Origin: Bradyrhizobium sp. LHD-71
GTDB lineage: Bacteria; Pseudomonadota; Alphaproteobacteria; Rhizobiales; Xanthobacteraceae
Assembly: GCF_031157255.1 (NCBI RefSeq)
Contig: NZ_JAVIFX010000038.1
Coordinates: 1 to 64,000, forward strand
Direction: 5' to 3'
DNA: 64,000 bases
The notes beneath the pieces are model-generated. The model was given only the letters and a program-made list of their open reading frames with translations. It was not told the DNA's origin and searched no databases. Positions within the stretch are counted from its first letter, which is position 1, and each line of letters opens with the position of its first letter. Made by a program: the position numbers and the translations under genes. Shown piece by piece: positions 24,597 through 33,800 of this stretch.

Positions 24597-25889
24597 TCAA
24601 CCCTGACGCTTCGGCAGCATCGCCTGCACGGACTTGCCCATGCTGGCGAGTGTTGCATCCGGCTCGCCGCGCTTGGCGACCACCGTCTGAATGTGATCGT
24701 TGATCACATCGGTAATGCGCAGCGCGTTCTGGCCCGGGAACGCGTACCAGCCGGTGATCACGTCCTGCTGCTTGATCGAGACAAGGTGGTTCGGGTTGTC
24801 GCGATAGAATTTCGCCAGCAGGTCCTCCCGCTCGGCCGGGATCGTCGTCGCCGGCATATAACCGGTCGCGTTCACCATCATCGTCGCGCCGATCGGACCG
24901 CAGGCGAACTTGATGAACTCCCAGGCAGCCTTCTGCTTGGCAGCATCCTTGGTGAACATCATCGCGACGTTGCCGCCGGCCGGCAGCCGCGCGTTCGGCG
25001 ACGACAGCGGGAAGCGCCCGCAAACCAGGCGGAAACGGCCACCGATCTCGCGATTGTAGCGCGTGAGCTGCGCCGTCGATTGCATGGAGATGCCCATGCG
25101 GCCGCCGAACATATCCTGGAACATGGTGTCCGGCTTGATGTCGGGCATCTTCGCCTCGTCCACCATGCGCCGCAGCAGTCGGATCGACGTCACACCCGGC
25201 TCCTCGGTGAAGGCGGCCTTGGTCTCGGTCGGATCGAGCATCGAGCCGCCGTGCGACAACACCAGCGCCTGCCAGGACCAGTTTCCGGTGATGGTCCAGT
25301 CGAAGAACATCCCTGTCCGATTCTTGGCCGGATCGTGAACGGCGGCAGCAAACTTCAGCACGTCGTCCCAGGTGGACGGCAGCTTGTCCGGATCCCCGCC
25401 CACAGCCTTGATGAGATCGGCATTGTAATAAAGGATCGGCGTCGAGAGCGAAAAACCGATGCCGGTCTGCTTGCCGGCCACCTGGCCGAGTGACAGCAGC
25501 GAGGACGAGAAGCCGAGTTCCTTCGTCTGCGGATCGGCATCCATGAACGGCTTCAGATCGACCGGAATGTTGCGCTCTTCCAGGGTGCGCTGGCGGTTCA
25601 GACCGTGAAAAGCCACGTCGGGAAGGTTGTTGGTGATCACGTCGCGCAGATTGCGCTGCAGGATCGCCTCGTAGTCGAGTTCCGGCGCCCGCAAGGTCAC
25701 CTTGACCCCCGGATTCTTCGCCATGAAGTCGCGCGCGATGCTCTCCTGCAGCTCCTTGAACAGCACCGGCGTCGAGTACTGGACGCTGATCTCGGTCTCT
25801 GCCGATTGTGCGCGCAGGTAGGACGGCATTGCCAGCGCGCCACCGACGGCGGCCGCACCCTTGAGCATGTTGCGACGTGTGACTTTCAT
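24597..25889 (-). CDS. ABC transporter substrate-binding protein, UgpB-like
   Basis: 430 residues. The N-terminus (MKVTRRNMLKGAAAVGGALA) has a Tat-like twin-arginine motif (TRRNMLK) before the hydrophobic core. The mature part follows family 1 extracellular binding proteins (NPGVKVTLRAPELDYEAILQ, TGIGFSLSTPILYYNADLIK, AAWEFIKFACGPIGATMMVNATGYMP), most like UgpB-type glycerol-3-phosphate binders. It probably captures a phosphorylated sugar or polyol. It stands after the two permease genes and before the metallophosphoesterase in an operon with a PhoB-box-like site upstream. Confidence 0.88.
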   Translation of the reverse strand: MKVTRRNMLKGAAAVGGALAMPSYLRAQSAETEISVQYSTPVLFKELQESIARDFMAKNPGVKVTLRAPELDYEAILQRNLRDVITNNLPDVAFHGLNRQRTLEERNIPVDLKPFMDADPQTKELGFSSSLLSLGQVAGKQTGIGFSLSTPILYYNADLIKAVGGDPDKLPSTWDDVLKFAAAVHDPAKNRTGMFFDWTITGNWSWQALVLSHGGSMLDPTETKAAFTEEPGVTSIRLLRRMVDEAKMPDIKPDTMFQDMFGGRMGISMQSTAQLTRYNREIGGRFRLVCGRFPLSSPNARLPAGGNVAMMFTKDAAKQKAAWEFIKFACGPIGATMMVNATGYMPATTIPAEREDLLAKFYRDNPNHLVSIKQQDVITGWYAFPGQNALRITDVINDHIQTVVAKRGEPDATLASMGKSVQAMLPKRQG

Positions 25890-25911
25890 GGTGGATATCT
25901 CCAGTTGGACC

Positions 25912-26757
25912 TTACTTGACGGCGCTCATGGTGACGCCGTCGATGAACCAGCGTTGTGCAAACAGAAATGCGAGGATCAGCGGCGCGTTGATGCTGACAG
26001 CCGCAGCCATCAGCACGCCGTAATTGGTGCCGGCTTCGGCATTAGAGAAAAAGCTGACGCCGAGCGGTGGGGTCGCAAGATGCTCGGACTGGATCACGAT
26101 CAGCGGCCAGAAGAACTCGTTCCAGTTCCAGATCAGCGACAGGATTCCAAACGACACCATGGCGGGAACGGCCATCGGCAGCATGATGCGCCAGACGATC
26201 GCGAATTCGGACAGCCCGTCCAGCCGCGCGGCATGCAACAGATCATCCGGCACGGTCCGGAAGAATTGCCGCATCAGAAAGATGCCGAACACCGAGATCG
26301 TCGACGGCAGGATGATGGCCGCATAGGTATCAAGCAGACCGAGCTGCCAGATGCCGATGTAGAGTGGAATCGCCGTTACCTGCGGCGGGATCAGAAGGCC
26401 GAGCAGCACGAACACAAAGGTCGTCTCCCGGCCGCACCAGCGCAGTTTCGCCAGCGCATAGGCGCACGGAACGGCGATCAACGCCTGAAAGAAGAAGATC
26501 GCGGCGCCGACAATGACACCGTTAAGCAGGTAGCGCGCGAGCGGCTGCTTGGTGAAGGCCTCCGCATAGTTCTGGTGCGCGTACCAGACATCGGGCAGCA
26601 GCTTGAAGGTCGGCGCGAACACCTCGCCGGGGCTTTTCAGGCTGATCGCGACCATCATCGCAAACGGCGCCAGCATCACCACTGCGCCTGCCCCCAGCAC
26701 CACGTGCCGTAGCGCGCCCTTGAGCAACGTTGGCATGAGAGGCTTGGTGGAGCGCAT
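25912..26757 (-). CDS. Carbohydrate ABC transporter permease, UgpE/MalG-like
   Basis: 281 residues from the ATG at 26757; a GTG one codon upstream is also possible. Six hydrophobic segments and the EAA loop (LLHAARLDGLSEFAIVWRIMLPMAVPAMVSF) mark it as the second inner-membrane permease of a CUT1-type importer. It begins six bases after the stop of the first permease gene, consistent with co-translation. It pairs with the UgpA-like permease and the MalK/UgpC-like ATPase upstream. Confidence 0.9.
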   Translation of the reverse strand: MRSTKPLMPTLLKGALRHVVLGAGAVVMLAPFAMMVAISLKSPGEVFAPTFKLLPDVWYAHQNYAEAFTKQPLARYLLNGVIVGAAIFFFQALIAVPCAYALAKLRWCGRETTFVFVLLGLLIPPQVTAIPLYIGIWQLGLLDTYAAIILPSTISVFGIFLMRQFFRTVPDDLLHAARLDGLSEFAIVWRIMLPMAVPAMVSFGILSLIWNWNEFFWPLIVIQSEHLATPPLGVSFFSNAEAGTNYGVLMAAAVSINAPLILAFLFAQRWFIDGVTMSAVK

Positions 26758-26763
26758 CACTGG

Positions 26764-27711
26764 TCAACCGTAGTGGGCACGGCGCTCCAGGACTTTCTCC
26801 TGAAGCAGGGTCACGGCCAGGACGAAAGCGAGGAAGACGCAGGTAATCGCCGCCGCATAGGCCGAGCGCAGGAAGGAGAAGCCCTCCTGATACATCTGAT
26901 ACAGCAGCACGCTGGTCGACTTGTTCGGCCCCCCATCGGTGAGGACCGCAACCGTATCGAAGATCTGAAACGAGCGGATCGCACTGATCGTCACGACGAA
27001 GACAAACGCAGGCCCCAGCATCGGCCAGGTGACGCGGCGGAAGCGCTCCCATGCGCCGTCGGCGCCATCCACCGCGGCGGCTTCATAGAGGTCACGCGGC
27101 ACACTCTTCAGCCCGGCGAGAAACAGCACCATGTTCAGGCCGAGATTCTGCCAGATGCCGATGACGCCGAGCGCGTAGAGCGCCGTATTCGGATCCTTAA
27201 GCCAGTCGGCGGTCGGCAGCCCGATCGCCGAAAGCACCTGGTTGACCACGCCAACGGTTGGATGAAATGCAAACTGGAACACCAGCGCCATCGCCAGCAG
27301 CGTCGAAGTGACCGGCAGGAAGAACACGGCGCGATAGAAGCCGCGCAGGCTGGTGCCGGCCTCGATCAACAGCGCTGCGCCGAGCCCCAACAGCACCGAC
27401 AGCGGCACCACGAAGGCGACGTAGGCGAGTGTGTTGTACAGCGACATCCAGAAGGCCGCATCGCCGGCCATCTCCGCATAGTTGGCGAGCCCCACAAAGG
27501 CGATGGTTGGCGCACCAAACGTCCAGTCGGTCAGCGACAGCGCAATCACCGCGAACGCCGGGCCGAGCAGCAATAGCCACATCGCAATGATCGCCGGACC
27601 AGCCAGTGTCCACCCTGCGAGGCGCTCAGAGAAAGTCACAGTCCGGACCCGCCGCGGAGGCGCGGGGAAATCCGTTGCAGCCGCGACAGCGCCGGCCCCC
27701 AGACTAACCAT
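26764..27711 (-). CDS. Carbohydrate ABC transporter permease, UgpA/MalF-like
   Basis: 315 residues. The start at 27711 is chosen because it overlaps the ATPase stop by eight bases, a typical coupling; a longer frame to 27861 would run deep into the ATPase gene. Six membrane segments and the EAA loop (LYEAAAVDGADGAWERFRRVTWPMLGPAFVFVV) are present. It is the first permease of the CUT1 importer, with about 30 residues before the first helix. It should form a heterodimer with the UgpE-like protein. Confidence 0.9.
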   Translation of the reverse strand: MVSLGAGAVAAATDFPAPPRRVRTVTFSERLAGWTLAGPAIIAMWLLLLGPAFAVIALSLTDWTFGAPTIAFVGLANYAEMAGDAAFWMSLYNTLAYVAFVVPLSVLLGLGAALLIEAGTSLRGFYRAVFFLPVTSTLLAMALVFQFAFHPTVGVVNQVLSAIGLPTADWLKDPNTALYALGVIGIWQNLGLNMVLFLAGLKSVPRDLYEAAAVDGADGAWERFRRVTWPMLGPAFVFVVTISAIRSFQIFDTVAVLTDGGPNKSTSVLLYQMYQEGFSFLRSAYAAAITCVFLAFVLAVTLLQEKVLERRAHYG

Positions 27712-28885
27712 GGGCCAGCTCGGCGAGCCGTACCGGCTGAGATGCGCGGCGGCGCTCAAGGCGTCGCCCTTGCGCGTCGAACACTGACACCGCACGCGCA
27801 ACAGTGGTGAGCACAACGGCTTGCTGCAGCGACAGCGAGCCAATGCTCGCGGGATCGACACGCACGATCAACGGTGCGCCAAGTCCGTCGATTGCCACAT
27901 GAACCAGCGTCTCCGAACCAAGCCGTTCGATGTTGCAGACCGAGCCCGCCAATGGCGGTGTTCGCTCGCGCGTCTCGGCCGCCCCAAGCGCCAGCGCCTC
28001 GGGACGAATCGCCACCTGGACCTCAGTGCCTGCCTCCGCGCTCACTTCGACCGGCCAGACACGCCCGCCGACCTCGACCGCGCCATCGCTGCGGACGTGA
28101 GCAGGCAGCACATTGATCTCGGGCGTGCCGACAAAACGCGCCACGTCCAAAGTCGCGGGTTGATCGTAAATCTCCTGCGGTGGCGCAACCTGCAGCAACC
28201 GTCCGCCCATCATCACTGCGACCCGGTCGGACATGGTCATGGCTTCCGCCTGATCATGGGTGACGTAGATGAAAGTTACGCCGAGCCGGCGGTGCAGGTC
28301 GGCAATTTCGGCACGGGCATGCACACGCAGCTTTGCGTCGAGATTGGAGAGCGGTTCATCCATCAGAAAGGCTTGTGGATGGCGCACCATGGCCCGACCG
28401 AGCGCCACGCGCTGACGCTGGCCGCCGGAAAGCTGCGCCGGCCTTCGCTCCAGCAATTGCGAGATGCCGAGAATGCGCGCTACCGCATCGGTTTCCGCCG
28501 CGATCGATCGACGCCGCTCAGCCGTACCCGGCAGGATGCGGCCGATGAAGGGGAGCCGCTGCCAGGTGTTCATACGCCGCATGACCAGCGGCAGAGCGAT
28601 GTTCTCGGCGACGGTCATGTACGGATAAAGCGCGTAGCTCTGGAACACCATCGCCACATCGCGCGCCTTCGGCGGCAGGTGATCGACAGGCCGCTCGCCG
28701 ATCAACACGTCGCCGTCATCGTGCTGTTCAAGGCCGGCGATGATACGCAGCAGCGTGCTCTTGCCGCAGCCGGACGGGCCCACCAACGTCAAAAACTCAC
28801 CGTCGGCGATATCGAGCGAGACACCGTGCAGGATCTGCGTGTCGCGAAAGGCCTTTCGAATCTCGCGCAGCCGAACCGATGCCAT
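27704..28885 (-). CDS. ABC transporter ATPase, MalK/UgpC-like
   Basis: 393 residues. Walker A GPSGCGKST, the signature LSGGQRQRVALGRAMVRHPQ, Walker B AFLMDEPLSNLDA and the H-loop VTHDQAEAMTM are intact, and a C-terminal OB/TOBE domain follows (from about residue 240), as in MalK and UgpC. AGGAGAG precedes the ATG. First gene of the five-gene minus-strand operon (ATPase, permeases, binding protein, phosphoesterase). A region with extra sequence (RRMNTWQRLPFIGRILPGTAER, about residue 95) lengthens the helical domain. The upstream PhoB-box-like site points to induction by phosphate starvation. Confidence 0.92.
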   Translation of the reverse strand: MASVRLREIRKAFRDTQILHGVSLDIADGEFLTLVGPSGCGKSTLLRIIAGLEQHDDGDVLIGERPVDHLPPKARDVAMVFQSYALYPYMTVAENIALPLVMRRMNTWQRLPFIGRILPGTAERRRSIAAETDAVARILGISQLLERRPAQLSGGQRQRVALGRAMVRHPQAFLMDEPLSNLDAKLRVHARAEIADLHRRLGVTFIYVTHDQAEAMTMSDRVAVMMGGRLLQVAPPQEIYDQPATLDVARFVGTPEINVLPAHVRSDGAVEVGGRVWPVEVSAEAGTEVQVAIRPEALALGAAETRERTPPLAGSVCNIERLGSETLVHVAIDGLGAPLIVRVDPASIGSLSLQQAVVLTTVARAVSVFDAQGRRLERRRASQPVRLAELAHG

Positions 28886-28926
28886 CGCCGTCTCTCCTGT
28901 CCGCGTGGGACGTTAAGCACCGCTCC

Positions 28927-28944
28927 ATGACAGGGATATGAAAG
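28927..28944 (-). promoter_or_regulatory. PhoB-box-like site before the Ugp-type operon
   Basis: Read on the minus strand this is CTTTCAT-ATCC-CTGTCAT, two 7-base repeats with a 4-base spacer, matching 13 of 14 repeat positions of the CTGTCAT-N4-CTGTCAT Pho box. It lies 41 bases upstream of the ATPase start and overlaps the ATG of the divergent HAD gene. A match this close is unlikely by chance in 64 kb. Confidence 0.65.
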
Positions 28945-29768
28945 TCTCAGAAACTCTTCAATTTGACACTGAGACAATTTCAAGTGCTTATTGGGGAGAT
29001 TTCAGATTCGCGAGACACAACTTGCAGCGACATCGACCATCGAACGCATACCTCATCGATCTCGACGGGACCTTGATCCGCGGCGGCGCCCCACTTCCCT
29101 TTGCGGCACCGCTGCTCGATAGCCTGAATGAGCGTTTCGTCGTGCTATCCAACGACGCCGAGCACATGCCCGAACAACTGTCGCGATCGCTGCGCGCGAT
29201 GAACCTGCATGTTCCGCCGGAGCGGATCGTGCTGGCCGGCGCGACTGCAGTCGATCTGGTGGCGCGTGAAATGCCGGGCGCACGGGTCATGCTGCTGGCG
29301 AGCACGGTACTGCGCACCTATGCGCGGCGTCTCGGCATCGAACTCGTCGAATCGGGCGGCGACGTGGTGCTGCTCGGCCGCGACCGTCAGTTCAACTTTA
29401 CGAGGCTGGCCGCCGCCGCCAATGCGGTGCGCGATGGCGCGGAGCTGATCATTGCCAATCCCGACCGGACGCATCCCGGCAAGGACGGCGCCGTCGTTCC
29501 CGAAACGGGCGCCCTGCTTAACGCCATTCTCGCCTGTACCGGCGAGGTCGCCTATCGCATCATCGGCAAACCCGAGACACCGATGTTCTGGAAGGCACTG
29601 GCGCTGCTTGGGGCGCAAGCGACCGACACGGTGATGATCGGCGACAACGTCGAAACCGACGGCCGCGGCGCGCTACGCGCGGGCATCGCGTTCGTTCATA
29701 TCGACGACTGGGTAGCGCAGCCGGGATCGTCAAAACCGACCACGGAACAAGTTCTGGCAGGCGGGTGA
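28938..29768 (+). CDS. HAD-IIA (NagD-like) hydrolase
   Basis: 276 residues. AYLIDLDGTLIRGG (motif I, at about residue 37), VVLSNDAEH (motif II), the cap region and MIGDNVETDGRGALRAGI (motif IV) fit NagD/PGP-type phosphatases of nucleotides or phosphosugars. The start is uncertain. The ATG at 28938 has AGGGA upstream, but the first ~35 residues are not homologous to NagD and their DNA carries a Pho-box-like site and a candidate promoter, so translation may begin further downstream (for example a TTG near 29022). It is followed three bases later by the RpiR regulator gene. Confidence 0.82.
   Translation: MKVSETLQFDTETISSAYWGDFRFARHNLQRHRPSNAYLIDLDGTLIRGGAPLPFAAPLLDSLNERFVVLSNDAEHMPEQLSRSLRAMNLHVPPERIVLAGATAVDLVAREMPGARVMLLASTVLRTYARRLGIELVESGGDVVLLGRDRQFNFTRLAAAANAVRDGAELIIANPDRTHPGKDGAVVPETGALLNAILACTGEVAYRIIGKPETPMFWKALALLGAQATDTVMIGDNVETDGRGALRAGIAFVHIDDWVAQPGSSKPTTEQVLAGG
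28944..28975. promoter_or_regulatory. GTCTCA/TGAGAC dyad with TTGACA hexamer
   Basis: GTCTCA (28944-28949) and TGAGAC (28970-28975) form an inverted repeat with 20 bases between. TTGACA (28963-28968) lies inside it and could be a -35 element for the HAD-rpiR genes, with a TTAT-containing -10 about 17-18 bases downstream. It could be an operator for the RpiR-family regulator. Confidence 0.35.
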
Positions 29769-29771
29769 ACC

Positions 29772-30695
29772 ATGGCACGCACCTCGCGCCCACGAAATGC
29801 TCAAGCCGCGCGCCCCTCTGTTCGCGTGGTCGACGACGCTCACGCCGCGGGGCCGGACGGCGTCCGCGACCGGCTGCAAGCCATCCGGCCACAGCTCGCA
29901 CCGACCGCGCAACGGATTGCCGACTATATCCTCAAGCATGCGGCTGACGTGGTGCACATGTCAGTCACCGAGGTTGCTGAGCAGGCCGGCGCCAGCGAAG
30001 GCAGCGTGGTCGGGCTATGCCAACAGATCGGCGCCCGCGGCTTCCAACAACTGAAGATCGCGCTGGTGCGCGATCTGGTGCAACCGGTCCAGTTCATCCA
30101 CGAAGACGTCGCACGCAACGACGACGTTGGCACGGTCGCAGCAAAAGTCTTCCACAGCGGCATGCAGGCGATGCAGGACACGCTGAAAGTGCTGGATACC
30201 CAGGCCCTGGGGAAGGCCGTGAAGGCAATCCTTGCCGCCAGGCGCGTCGAAATCTACGGCGTCGGCAGCGCAGCACCGATCGCCGAGGATGCAAATTATC
30301 GTCTGCTTCGCATCGGCATCGAATCGAAATCCGTGATCGACTCGCATGTGCAGGCGATCTCAGCCTCGCTGACCGGTCCGCGCGTCGCCGTGCTGACGGT
30401 CTCGCATTCCGGCAGCACGCATGAAACTCTGACGGCAACCCGACTCGCGAAAGAAGCCGGTGCCACGACGATCTGTATCACCAACTACGGCCGGTCGCCG
30501 CTCTTGGCGCACACCGACATCGTGTTGCATACGATGGCCCGCGAGACCCAATTCCGCACCGAGGCGATGACGAGCCGGATCGCCCAACTCGCAATCGTCG
30601 ATGCCCTGATCGCCTGCCTCGCGCTCGCCACCTACGACCGCGCGGTCGACACCATCGCGAAGACCTTCGAGGTTCTGGCCGACAAGCGGTATTGA
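29772..30695 (+). CDS. MurR/RpiR-family transcriptional regulator
   Basis: 307 residues. The N-terminal helix-turn-helix (VVHMSVTEVAEQAGASEGSVVGLCQQIGARGFQQLKIAL, residues ~60-95) and the C-terminal SIS domain (ILAARRVEIYGVGSAAPIAEDANYRLLRIG, VAVLTVSHSGSTHETLTATRLAKEAGATTICITN) are both present. Such regulators sense phosphorylated sugars through the SIS domain. It is co-transcribed with the NagD-like HAD gene and divergent from the ABC importer operon, so it probably controls both units in response to the imported phosphosugar. About 30 extra basic residues precede the HTH. Confidence 0.9.
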   Translation: MARTSRPRNAQAARPSVRVVDDAHAAGPDGVRDRLQAIRPQLAPTAQRIADYILKHAADVVHMSVTEVAEQAGASEGSVVGLCQQIGARGFQQLKIALVRDLVQPVQFIHEDVARNDDVGTVAAKVFHSGMQAMQDTLKVLDTQALGKAVKAILAARRVEIYGVGSAAPIAEDANYRLLRIGIESKSVIDSHVQAISASLTGPRVAVLTVSHSGSTHETLTATRLAKEAGATTICITNYGRSPLLAHTDIVLHTMARETQFRTEAMTSRIAQLAIVDALIACLALATYDRAVDTIAKTFEVLADKRY

Positions 30696-30742
30696 CGGCG
30701 CGCCGGCTTCCGTCAGGCGCACCGCCCGCTACACGTGCTCCC

Positions 30743-30867
30743 GTCATTGCGAGGCATAGCCGTTCGAAAGAACGGCGTCGCTTCGCTCGCCTGTGGCAAC
30801 GAAGCAATCCAGCGCGAGCGTTTGCCGCAGATTCAGACTGGATTGCTTCGCTGCGCTCGCAATGACG
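30743..30867. repeat. TCATTGCGAG...GCAATGAC composite repeat
   Basis: The block starts GTCATTGCGAGG, contains the CATAGCCGTTCGAAAGAACG hairpin and GAAGCAATCCAG, and ends with the inverted GACTGGATTGCTTCGCTGCG then CTCGCAATGAC. It fills the gap between the convergent rpiR and RTX genes and resembles the repeat at 14439-14577. It may act as a bidirectional transcription stop. Confidence 0.75.
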
Positions 30868-30874
30868 CTGTTCG

Positions 30875-33800
30875 TTACGCGATCGGGTCCTGCACGACGA
30901 TCAGGTGGTCCGCCAGCACGCCATTACTGATGTTGCCATTGACCATCGCCAGCGCCTGGAAGCCATCGCCGCCCCCGTCGATGTCGATCTGGATCTGGGT
31001 TTGATCTGCGACCACCTGCGTGCGCAGGAAGCCGGAGCCGATCAGATCGAACGCGTCGTCGCCGGCGAAGTTCTCGAACATGGTCGCGGACAGAACGATC
31101 TGGTCCTGAGCGCTGCCAGCGACGCGGAAGTCGGTGATCGTGTCGATGCCGTCTCCCGCACTGTTGAATCCGAACTGATCGATGCCTGCACCGCCCGTGA
31201 GCGTGTCGTCACCGGCGCCGCCGACCAGCAGATCGTCGTCGCCGTGACCCAGGAGCACGTCATTGCCGGCACCGCCGAACAGCACGTCGTTGCCGGCGTC
31301 ACCTCGCAGCGTATCGTCACCTGCCCCGCCGAGAATCTGATCGTCGCCCTTGCCGCCGTCGAGCATATCGTTGTCGTCACCGCCGTCGAGCAGGTCGTCG
31401 CCGTCCTTACCGAACAGCGTGTCGTTGCCGACACTGCCCAGTAGCTGGTCGTCGCCGATACCGCCGTCGAGCTTGTCGTCTCCCTCGCCGCCGGCAAGCC
31501 GATCGTCACCGTCGCCGCCGCGGAGCTGGTCATCGCCGGCAGCGCCCGAAAGCTCGTCGTCATCGATGCCGCCGTCGAGCGTATCGCTGCCGTCGCCCCC
31601 ATCGAGGAGGTCGTCGCCGTCACCGCCAATCAGCGTGTCATTGCCGGCCTCGCCGAACAGGCGATCGTTGCCGCCCCTGCCCTCAAGCCGATCGCCGCCA
31701 GCGCCGCCGTGCAACTCGTTTGCGACGATGTTGCCGATCAGCCGATCCGCGGCGGAGCCGCCGAGGATGTTCTCGACATTGACGATGCTGTCCGAACCGA
31801 AGGTGGCCGTACCATCGGCGAGCGTGAGTGTGATCGGACGGCTCGACGCGCTGAAGTCGATCGCGTCGATGCCGGCGCCGCCATCGAACTTGTCAGCACC
31901 GTCGCTCGCGTGGTCCGTCACCAGGAACACGTCGTTGCCGTCGTTGCCACGCAGGCGGTCGTCGCCCTTGCCACCGATGATCGTGTCGGCACCGGCGTCG
32001 CCGAAGACGAAATCGTCGCCGTCGCCGCCTTCGAGCCGGTCGTCACCATCTCCGCCTTCCAGCACGTCATCACCGGCGCCGCCGAGCACGACGTCGTTGC
32101 CGGCGAGGCTGCGGACGCGATCGTCGCCGTCTTTCGCGTCGATCGTATCGCCAGCCAACGTCCCCTCGAGGTCGTCGTCCTCGTCGGTACCGGCGAGCGG
32201 CGCGGAGTCGTCCACCGTATCTTCGCGGAAGTTAAGATTCTGGACGCGCGTGTCACCGGACGTTGGCGTGTCGGCTTGTTCGTAGGCCGTCTCCGGCGTG
32301 CTGTGGAACTCCTGCAGATACTCCGCAAACGCCTGCTGCTCGCCGAGCGCGTTGGTCGGAACGTTCTCAGGTGCGGTGAAATCGAGATCCTCCGAGACCG
32401 GCGCCGACAGGGTCCCGTCGTCGAGCAGATAGCGGAAATTCTCCCCATTCGCCTTCACAGGATAGCCATCGCCGCCGTTGGCGGTGAAATTCAGCGTCAC
32501 GACGCTGATCAATGAAGGGGCCCCGGAGACCACGACACCGTCGTCCACGATCAGCGCAATAACCTGGTCATTCTCATCGACCAGCGCCACGTCGCGGATC
32601 CGCGAGCCGGGCGTGGTACCATTGTTTCCCGGAAGGTCCGGATCGAACGAGAAGCGGATGCCGCCGATCTGCGGGAAACCACCATTGTTCGCCGAAAGCC
32701 CCGCCCCCCAGTTGAGGATGTTGAGCAACTCCTGCGGCGTGGTGTCGAACACCATCAGGCGGTTGTTGAACCGGAGCGCGTTCTCGATGTCGAGCTGCGA
32801 GATCGCGCCCGCCGGCTTGTTGGCATCGGGATTCTCGGCCGGCGGCAGCTTGTCGATCTCGCCGGTGACCGGATCAGGCTCGGACAGCGTGCCGATCTGC
32901 GCGCGGATCCCGCCGCCATTCTTGAGCGAGACGAGGAACGGCGCGTCGTCAAGCGCCTGGTCCGCCGCGAATGCATTCGCATCCGCGGTGATATTGCCCA
33001 AATTGGTCTCCTGGTTGCGGATGATCGCCCGCTCGCCCTCGAGGTATACGTTCGTGAAACCAAAGACGTTGCCGTCCTTGATGTTGATCACGTCCTCGAC
33101 TGCCTGGGTGAGTTTTTCGACCTTGTCGCCCTTGGTTCCGTCCGCAAACGCCGTATCGTCGAGGTTGTCGACCGTGGTCTCCCAGGCTTCAGCGACATTC
33201 TCGGCAGTCGCGGCGTGCGCGCCGTTGATCGACTGGTTCGCAGTCAGGCTGTCCATAATGATGTTGCCGTTGGCGTCGAAGTCGACCACCAGCCGGCCGA
33301 GGTAGGTGAACTCGCCATCCGTGTTGACGATCAGCGTGTTGTTGCCGTCCGCGCCCTGGGTGACGATCGGATAGGGTCCCTCCGCGACCGCCTCGTGACC
33401 GGGGAAATCCACCAGTTCATCGTTCGCATCGGCAAGTCGCGTATTTGAGCCGGCCGACAGGATGATATCGACGCCACGCAGCAGCGTCGCGAGCTGCTGT
33501 TCGTTGGCGATGTTCTGCAGATGCGACTGCACGATGATCTTGTTGACGCCTTCAGCGATCAGCTCGTCGATCGCCGGCTGCAACTGCTGCGCCAGCAGCG
33601 CCATGTCGTCAACTTCGCCATTGGCGCCGGACCCCGTCGGGAACCCTTCCACCTCGGTGCCGCTAGGCGAAGAGATCGACTCAAGCAGTTGCGTGGTTGC
33701 ACCGACGAGGCCGATTTTCTCACCGCCTTCGGTGATCACCGCCGACGGCGCGATCCGACCGACCAGCGTGTTTGCTTCCGGCACGAGCGTGCCCGTACCG

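Noticed and set aside
31180-32190. Periodic GC-rich minisatellite
   Set aside because: The periodicity is that of RTX nonapeptides in the coding frame.
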